From positions 86,278,665 to 86,342,664 of the forward strand of contig CM050453.2 of assembly GCA_027563935.2 (NCBI GenBank): a DNA stretch of 64,000 nucleotides, read 5' to 3'. The notes beneath the pieces were generated by a model that saw nothing but the letters and a program-made list of their open reading frames with translations, was not told where the DNA came from and made no database searches. Positions within the stretch are counted from its first letter, which is position 1, and every line of letters begins with the position of its first letter. This DNA is from Costus lasius (lineage: Eukaryota > Streptophyta > Magnoliopsida > Zingiberales > Costaceae). The translations under genes and the position numbers were made by a program. This document shows, piece after piece, positions 56,884-64,000 of the stretch.

Positions 56884-58894
56884 TGGGAAACCCCGGGGAT
56901 TTTAAAATTTTAGAAACAAGCACAGCGGAAGCAATCCCCGAAACAGGCCAGTCCCAAAAACCCAGAAGATCGAGTCATGCGAGGGGGTCGACACGGTAAG
57001 TAGGAGATGATACCTTGCAGCGAAGAAGAAGGATGCGATGTAGGCATCCAAATGTCTGCCCTCTGCAGTCTCGCACACAGCCGACGCTCGAGTTCTCTTC
57101 ATCCACGCCCGGTGCTAGCCTCAGGAAGAAGATCCATGCCTCTAGGAGTAATCCTCAAGAACTTGCGCCACTCACAAGTAGAAGGCGCCAAGGAGAGGGA
57201 TGATGGAAACTCGCCAAGGTCCAACCTTGCGAGTGCCAAAAGGAGAGGAAGAAGGACAAATCGCCAAGCTCCAAGCTTGCGAATGAAGTCTCCAAGCGAG
57301 AGTCTCAAAAGGGAAATCACCAAGCTCCAAGCTTGCGAATGAAGTCTCCCCGCGCGAGTCTCTCGGAGACTTCTCCTCATCCAGAACCCTTTTCTCTCAA
57401 CCCTCCTAGCCCTTATAAAAATCACGATGACCTCTGGTATTCTGAAATAAATTCAGAATTAATCTCTGTAATAAATTCATCATTAATTGTAGAATTAAAT
57501 TCAGAATTAATTATAGAATTAAAATCTGAATTAAAATCTCATAATGACTCATTAAAACCTTGAAATAAAGTCTCATAATGGCCATTAATAGCATGACTCT
57601 TCAAATTCATAATTAAATTCGTAATTAAATCCAGAATTAAATGCATCATTAAACTCAAAATTAATTACAGAATTAAATATAGAATTTAATTCCCAGAATT
57701 AAATACATCATTTAATTCACCATGATGTCTATTGGGCCCAAGCAACTTATTGTCATGGCCCATTAGGCCCGACAGCCCATTGGGCCTCAAGGCCCATTAG
57801 GCCTCACGCCCATTGGGCTTAGAGGCCCATTGGTCCATGCTCCAAGCTTAAACTTCATTTAGCCCATTTGGCCCAAATGACCTATTGGGCCTATTTGGCC
57901 CATCTGGCCCAAAAATGAAGTTAGCTCCAATAAGTTCTTTCCATCTCATCAAGCACAATGGCACTGATAGATTCTCCCAAAAAGATCCGAGTTATCCAAT
58001 AACTCGATCATTAGGCTGCTCGATCAATACGAGAACCCGAGTTTTAAGTTGTGCGACCCTATAGGTTCCTCTGACGTTGGTAGTGATGAACTCAGGTCAT
58101 CACATGCAGTGAGTGGCACCTAGCAGTGCATCGCTGCTACCCAAGTCTTTGGAATGGATATCAACATCGACATCCCCATCATCGCAACAAGATACCGATG
58201 CATTACAGTCTCTTTGTCAGACTGATATCCAATTGGACAAAGTGTGTCACCACTTCTTTTCTCACCCAATCTCATGGTCATGACTAAATCAGGCTTTCAC
58301 CTGGGTATGGCCATACACTTTCAGTCATGCAACCATAGGGGGGCCCCGTGGATATCAAGCTTCCCGCAGGAAGGGGCAAATCCTATGTCTGTCCATTGAT
58401 CTTCTCATATGGGTCGTGACATACCCAATGACAACCGTTATGACCTCCCTGCTACGGCGAGGCGTTAGGTTGTATCAAAGTATATCCCTAACCATATAGA
58501 AGAGTCAATGACCTCAAGTCAAGGGATCAATGCATCTCCTATCTCTTGTGAGCTTAACTCATGACACCAAGTTAGAGCCTCACAGCGGGTCGGTCCCGTA
58601 TATCCACCACTGAAATACCCATATGCCTGCATTAGCACCCCGTGCCTAACCAGCCCATATACCAGTCTCACATGTACCAGAGCTGTCCCTTATCCACTCA
58701 GGTACTCGACTGGGGACACACCGTTTGAGCACAGATACAATCTGTCTCTAGGGACATTATTATCCATGTACATAATCGCAGATGTAAACATAGCATAATA
58801 ACGACAATGCCAGAATGATATATTTAAATATCAATATCAATATCAAGTAGTACAAGATGGACCAACAATGGGTCCAAGGGCATATACACCAACA
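56884..58894 (-). repeat. 5' LTR of copia element F
   Basis: 2011 bp; lacks the first few bases of the LTR because of the primer-site deletion. Clear substitutions and small gaps against 49645-51675 indicate an older insertion than B or C. Confidence 0.9.
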
Positions 58895-58996
58895 CAAAGA
58901 ACCGTCGGTTTGGTTCATCGCCAGATCAGTTCGGTTCGACCGGTTAACCGCGATTCAACGGTTCGGCTTGTTTTTTTGCACACCCATAATAAAATG

Positions 58997-59587
58997 ACTC
59001 AAATAGAAGATATAAGCATATAAAATTTGCTATGACTTTCTGAGTTATCACCGATCACTATAGATTTTTAAGATAAAGAAACATTGCCCAAGATACTTGA
59101 CCTTAAAGCTAGATTTTGGTAAAGATATAGATAATGCATTAAGGTTTAGAGGTAAACTTTGTGTGCTATAAAACATTCTCTAAAAAAAAGGAGATATTGG
59201 GTAACGCACACATATGCATATTTGATGTACTTCCAGACAAATCTAGAATATATAAAAATCTAAAGAAATCATATTGGTGGAGTATAATGAAAAAGAATAT
59301 GATTAAGTTTATTTCATGATATTTCATATGACAACAAGAAAAAGTTAAGCAATTGAGACTAGCAGATAAGTTCCTATTATTGAAAAGAAGCAAGAGCACA
59401 TTACAATGGACTTTTCTTTCTAACCTTCCAAGATCACTAAAATGGCATGATTCAGTGTTGTGATCCGAAAGGACACACTTTTAAATACAAGCAGGTAGAC
59501 TCGTTTCAGGGGTCGCGGCCAAAGGTATTGGCCTACAGGGCTATTGTCACTCCCTAGCACGGGTCCAAAGACTTATTGTCCCTAACT
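58997..59587. other. Non-coding flank between the MITE and the right-edge element
   Basis: AT-rich sequence continuing the flank interrupted at 49196. No supported gene; the 77-codon frame at 59166-59399 (minus) has no recognisable content. Around 59450-59587 base composition becomes more balanced next to the LTR, origin unknown. Confidence 0.55.
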
Positions 59588-61528
59588 TGTAGTGTCCGCA
59601 AGTGCACGGATACTCGAAGTAATAAAGAAAGATATCGAACCCACAGAGACCTATGTTGTCAAGTACTGCTCAATTGATTTCTTACTATCTAAGTAGTCGA
59701 ATGAAAGTCAAGCAAATATCGCAAACACACAGAAGAATACTGTCGGAGAGAAAACTGGGACTAGGGTTTCATTCACTATAATTTCTATGACTAGACATGA
59801 ATAAAGAATTTGTTAGTTTAATTTCATCATGATGAAGATGCAAATTACTTAATAAAAGGATTGTTTCACTCTCGTGCTAACAACCATGCAGGGATTAATC
59901 TTCGCTTTCGCGCAAAATTCATCCCAACGCTGAAGATAAGTAAATCATCAATCAATGAACTCAAGGATCACTTTCGTGCATCCAAATTCTAGGTTGATAA
60001 TCTCTAGTGGAATCTCAAGGATCACTTTCGTGCATCCGAGCCTCAACACTAGTTTTACTCATGGATCTCCAACATTCCGATCCTCACTTTTGTGCAAGAT
60101 CTCCACGTTTGACAATTAGACTCGATCTATAGATTCATGTTATTATCATGGAAATTAATCTACTAGAATTGAACAAATTGGATCTAACCTAAGGAAGGGT
60201 TCCTAACATGCAATTCTAGGGTTCTGAATTCTCAAGCAATTACCTTTCAATCAATAGCGAAAATTCTAAAAACATGATTAGTAACATGGATCTATAGAGA
60301 GTCTAAGCACAAATATCACATGAGCAAAATCATCATGCTAAGATTAAACGCAACGAAATAGTGAAAAAAATAGTCATCTAGTCATTAAAAATCAAGTGAA
60401 TTACTCTCCCATGTCCCAAGGGTAGTTTGAGCTAGCATGGTAAAGAAGTTACAAAATTCCATAATTTCAGAAGTTCAAAAATCAACGAAAGAAGAGTTTT
60501 GGAAAAATACAGGACGGCAGTGAAGTATTTCACAACCGTAATTTCGATTGATCTCGGTAAATAGTGGCTGTCTCCCTTCTTTCCTTGAATTCTCCTTCGA
60601 TTGATTTCCTTTTCTTCTGAAACTTCTGGTACGTCGTCTCCTCCTTCAGATGTAGCTTTGGTATGAATTTCACAGCCGGAGATGCCCTGGATTCGTTGCA
60701 GTGGCGGAACCCTAGGCGGCAGCATGAATGACGATTTCTCCATCGACAGTTGATGAAAATTGGGGCTTTCGATGTGTGTGTAATTCTCTCATCTCCAACT
60801 CCCCGATTGCTTCTTACGGCTTCGAATATAAACCTCTGGTTCACCTGCAATCATCTCCGCAAGAATCGGACTTCCGAATTGACCTAGAAATCGCGTTTAA
60901 CAACAGAGATACGGCAGTGTAATAGTTTACGGCACTGCCATAAAATTGGTCGAGTTTTCTGATTTGATGTTGTCTGGGTAATACGGTACCGTAATATGGT
61001 TTATGGTACTGCCGTAAAATTGGCTAAACTTTCTGTTCGGAAGTGACTGGAAAATACAGCCCGTGTAATCCTTTACGGCGGTGACATAAAATCAAGCAAA
61101 GTTTCTGTTCTGATGCACTCTGAAATACGGTACCGTAATCTGGTTTACGGTACTGCCGTAAAATCCAAAAAACCTTCTGTTCGGAAACTCCTCAAAATAC
61201 GGCAGTGGCTCAGATTTTACGGTAGCGTATGAAAATACGGTACCGTAAAATAGGTTACGGCACTGCCGTAATTTGCTAAGTTACTCCATTTTGCGTGAAA
61301 TTTCTTAGGTGATCTCCTCTTGATGATGGTAACTCTTCTATGTGTTTGATTTTGCTTGAAAACTCCTTGAAATAATGCCTTTTTACCTGAAAATCATGAA
61401 AAACCAAAATAGAGGTAGACTTTGCAATATTCAATGAATTTAGCATGAAACAAGTAATAAGATCCTCAATTTAGCATGAAAAGATATCTAAAATGAAACA
61501 AAATATACTATATATTTTGGTGTCATCA
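59588..61528 (-). repeat. 3' LTR of right-edge Athila-type element
   Basis: About 1941 bp, plus strand TGTAGTGTCCGC to GGTGTCATCA. It shares the end block CCGCAAGTGCACGG, then CGAAGTAATAAAG with the LTRs at 1479 and 25480. It includes four copies of a CTTTCGTGCA-like motif (59900-60100) and the tandem palindrome block (60905-61285). Confidence 0.78.
60905..61285. repeat. Tandem palindromic repeats in Athila-type LTR
   Basis: About five repeat units (roughly 71-bp spacing, the last ones shorter) built from TACGG-type inverted repeats. The self-complementary 12-mer TACGGTACCGTA occurs exactly at 60982-60993, 61126-61137 and 61236-61247, alternating with TTACGGTACTGCCGTAAAA and the spacer CTTTCTGTTCGGAA. 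Confidence 0.85.
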
Positions 61529-62683
61529 AAATACTTAAGGCTCAAACTTTGCTTGTCCTCAAGCAAAAATCAAATTTGAAATCAAAATTTGATCAAAAGA
61601 ATAACCTTTTCATGTTCAATAAATTTCTAAAATACAACTCATCAATGAAAAATTCTATTAATTGATTTATAAAACTTCAAATAAACATATCATCCTTAGA
61701 ACTCAGTCTTCTAGATTCATAATTCAATCAAATAAAACTTCACAACTTGTATAATAATTAGAATTTTCAATCTCAGGACTTTACCCAATTTCAGTTCAAT
61801 CTATCATGCTTTTGTTTACAGGAATTAGGTTTCCAAGATCTTTTTCTACACATATATATATTTTTCTTTTTCATGCATTTTGTTTTGTCATGTATTTTGT
61901 TGTTTTTGCATGGACGGCATGTACCCACATAGATACATGCTATTTATTTTGACCTCAACTCTTTTCTTAGGTACCACTATCAATTTTACACAGTGCCAAG
62001 TAGAGGAGTCTTATTCTTTTCCACTCTCATTATTTTTTTATAGACTTCAACTCATGTCTTAGGTACCACTATCAATTTTTCATAGTGCCAAGTAGGGGAG
62101 TCTCTCACTGTTTTTGTGGACCTTGGATTCTTCCTTCCCAACAAATAGCAAAATAGACTAAACATCTACTAGGTTGATCAATTGATCTCAATTCACAAAT
62201 CATACTCATATACTCATTTTACTTGAAAGAAAAGTTTCACTTTTAGATTTTATTCTTCAAACAATACATCTATCCAAAATTTCATGCATCAACTAATGTC
62301 ATATTTCAATAGACAAATATGTGTTGAAGAAATAAATTTAACATGATAGGGCTATATTTCTAATCATGAATTTGATTTCTTTCATCATCAAAATTCATCA
62401 ACACATCTCAAAACATGACCATATATCAAAATATTTTCAACATCACATCATATCAAAAAGAAATAATATCATCATCATGTAGTACAACCATATCAAAAAG
62501 TAAAGCAGAATATCAATATTTATCATACAACCACATCGAAAAAAAATAAAAATAAGCATTGTCGAGCAGAGTAGCAGTGGTGGTGGTTGTAAAGCATCAT
62601 CCTTCCCTTTAAATCATAAGACAACAATAAGATAAGGTGAACAAAATAGTAAGAAGTAAGGGAAGATGATACTCACAAAGCAT
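61529..62683 (-). other. Polypurine-type motif and non-coding 3' region of right-edge element
   Basis: 61537-61560 is the reverse complement of the conserved GCTTGAGGACAAGCAAAG motif that precedes Athila-type 3' LTRs. The remainder is AT-rich and non-coding. A short duplicated block (TTAGGTACCACTATCAATTT) occurs at 61968 and 62059. The 60-codon plus frame at 61880-62062 has no recognisable product. Confidence 0.6.
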
Positions 62684-64000
62684 CTACTCGTCGCCATCTG
62701 ACCGTGTAGCCTCAGAATCTCTAGCAGCAGCCTCCATAGGATCATAGTAGGGCGTTCCTCCCTGATCACCTTGATATCCAAAGTCTCTGTGATCATCATA
62801 ACCAAAACGGTCATAAAGGAAGTTGCCCATGTCTTCCATATAATTGCACAATCTCTCCATATCCCTTTGGATGTGCCCTAGAGTCTCTTCCATCCTCTCC
62901 TGGCGGCGTTCTTGGTTGTACATCTGTTCTGTAAGTGCTTGAAAACCTAGATCGTGATGGCTAGCAAATCCTCCCCTAGGTCTCTATGAAGAAGTACAGC
63001 AGCCTGTGAAGAATCAGGAGGAGGTGACTCCATCCCATAAGGCTCACTCCTTCCACCTCAGGTGGGTGGCGGTGGAACTGTGTCTAGTGGTGGAGTAAAG
63101 GCTGCTTTTGCTGCACTAGGAGATAATTTCAAGTTGGCTCTTTCTTTGACCGTAGTCTTCTCAACGTGAGGTAGAGGTAGAGGAGGGATATTTGGTCCAA
63201 GGACCAAACGAAAAGTGTCTCCCTCTCTAACAATCATTTTCATTGCTATGCAAGACTCAATGTCAAGTCTTGCATTTCCTCTTGCCAACTCAACTCCATA
63301 GGGCTCAATCCCATAATATCTAGCTATAGGAGTAATCAAACCTCCTATCACCACAGATCCTCTAGTCGCTCTGGCCACCTTATCCATGTGCTTGATCATG
63401 AAGTAAGCAACATCAACTACGAATCCACTGAGCATCCCCCAAAGAAAATAGAGTTCATGCTGACTGACCATGCCGTCACTGTCTCCTCTCCCAAATACTG
63501 TGTGTGCTAGAACCCGATGAGCATACTTGATACAAGGGTTCATGATTTTTGAGGCTCTGGCAGAGACAGCATAAAAGTCATTCTCGTTGGTGATCTGGCT
63601 CCAAAATATGTTCTCCATGAATCCTAGGGGTATCTCAGTATACCCTCCTGTGCTCAGTCCAAATATGTCCCTGATTTCTTGCAGTGTAAGTTTCCTTTCC
63701 TCATTTGCAAATCTGAATGTGATTTCCCCATCAGCAGGGTCATTGGAATACTCTTTTAAGTCTATGGTGAAACTGCTCAAGAATTCCAAAACAAGAGGAA
63801 GATAGGTGTGCGGAGTCATCTGGAAGAACTTCCTGGCTTGGATTCTCTCAAACATCCAAAGCACATCATCATAAAGCCCCAAAGCTTCAAGAGTCCTCTG
63901 ATCAGCATACTTGGTATTGACGATTCTTCTTTCCAATAGTTTATTCTATCTAGATTCCTGCATTTCATTCCTGAATATGATTCCATGGGGGTTTTGTGGC
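62684..64000 (-). pseudogene. Athila ORF-1 / plant transposon protein homologue, broken
   Basis: The minus-strand frame 63936-63058 begins LERRIVNTKYADQRTLEALG (the first codon is TTG, just after an in-frame TAG, so the true start is upstream). It contains the family blocks FGRGDSDGMV, LYFLWGML, GGLITPIARYYGIEPYG and ARLDIESCIAMKMIVREGD. After a stop at 63058 and a frameshift, 62923-62684 reads RRQERMEETLGHIQRDMERL and ends in an acidic tail, possibly a short coiled coil. It is the better-preserved homologue of 3059-4284. Its position next to the 3' LTR is that of the extra ORF in Athila-type elements; function is unknown. Confidence 0.8.

Larger units (their letters stand above)
49645..58894 (-). 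mobile_element. Copia element F (Angela-like, gag-deleted sub-family), decayed
   Basis: LTRs 49645-51675 (2031 bp) and 56884-58894 (2011 bp) with a perfect 5-bp target duplication CAAAG (49640-49644 and 58895-58899), inserted in the MITE. The interior carries the same shortened gag and integrase Glu-to-Lys change as D, with many more breaks. The primer site is deleted. Confidence 0.93.
49197..58988. mobile_element. hAT-like MITE, split by copia element F
   Basis: Terminal inverted repeats TAGGGGTGTGCA (49197-49208) and TGCACACCCATA (58977-58988) match at 11 of 12 positions, flanked by a perfect 8-bp duplication ATAAAATG (49189-49196 and 58989-58996). An 8-bp duplication is the hAT signature. 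Without element F it is about 540 bp. It has no ORF and is full of GGTTAACC/GAACCG motifs, including TTAACCGTTG repeats around 49425-49500. It must have been moved by a transposase from elsewhere. Confidence 0.85.
59588..64000 (-). mobile_element. Athila-type Ty3-gypsy retrotransposon, 3' part
   Basis: In transcription direction: broken ORF-1 (from the right edge to 62684), about 1.1 kb non-coding, the GCTTGAGGACAAGCAAAG motif (61560-61543), and the 3' LTR (61528-59588). The rest of the element lies beyond the window. Confidence 0.8.

Noticed and set aside
60905..61285. Regularly spaced repeats considered as a CRISPR-like array
   Set aside because: The window is plant retrotransposon DNA, the units are palindromic tandem repeats within an LTR, and spacers are similar to each other.
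62614..62814. 66-codon minus frame overlapping 62684-62923
   Set aside because: It is out of phase with the Athila ORF-1 tail, which carries the recognisable residues.
1..64000. tRNA, rRNA, plastid or mitochondrial insertions
   Set aside because: I found only the short tRNA-complementary primer sites of the retrotransposons and no cloverleaf, rRNA or organelle gene sequence by eye.

Overview
The window is plant nuclear DNA made almost entirely of transposable elements. I see no host gene, tRNA, rRNA or CRISPR array. The plant assignment rests on three kinds of element: Ty1/copia elements with 1.6-2.25 kb LTRs and an initiator-Met-tRNA primer site, whose gag start resembles the Angela/BARE lineage; Ty3/gypsy Tat/Athila-type elements with a tRNA-Asp-type primer site and the plant-specific 'Athila ORF-1' domain; and a hAT-like MITE. 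The species cannot be read from this sequence. Every coding region found is retrotransposon-derived and carries at least one disabling change.

Layout. 1-2917: 5' end of an Athila/Tat-type gypsy element on the minus strand (gag remnant, primer site, LTR), running off the left edge. 2918-25458: 3' part of a second Athila-type element on the plus strand (broken ORF-1, 3' LTR at 23909-25458). It is split by copia element A (5004-23376), which is itself split inside its integrase by the young copia element B (9413-18525, target duplication GTGTG). 25480-35408: an Athila-type LTR on the minus strand, split by copia element C (26130-35061, target duplication ATAAG). 35409-48733: a small plus-strand LTR element E with only a gypsy-protease-like ORF, preceded by an extra 84-bp piece of its own 3' end. 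Its 3' LTR is split by copia element D (39453-48311). 49197-58988: a hAT-like MITE (8-bp duplication ATAAAATG) split by copia element F (49645-58894, duplication CAAAG). 59588-64000: 3' LTR and broken ORF-1 of another minus-strand Athila-type element, running off the right edge.

The five copia elements (A, B, C, D, F) all lie on the minus strand and share one plan, read in the direction of transcription: 5' LTR, primer site, a leader of about 1.5-1.8 kb with repeated stem-loops, one gag-protease-integrase-RT-RNase H polyprotein, polypurine tract, 3' LTR. B is the youngest: its two 1690-bp LTRs differ at one base by my reading, and its polyprotein is interrupted by one stop codon. C has three in-frame stops and no gag start codon. 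D and F form a sub-family sharing a deletion of about 100 residues in gag, loss of the last zinc-knuckle cysteine, and a Glu-to-Lys change at the integrase catalytic glutamate. This suggests a line that amplified using proteins supplied by intact relatives.

The two most interesting signals are that sub-family and a modular stem-loop in the 5' leaders. The stem sequence of this module changes between elements while its pairing is kept. Nested order, from insertion logic: Athila-type elements, E and the MITE are oldest; A, C, D and F went into them; B went into A.
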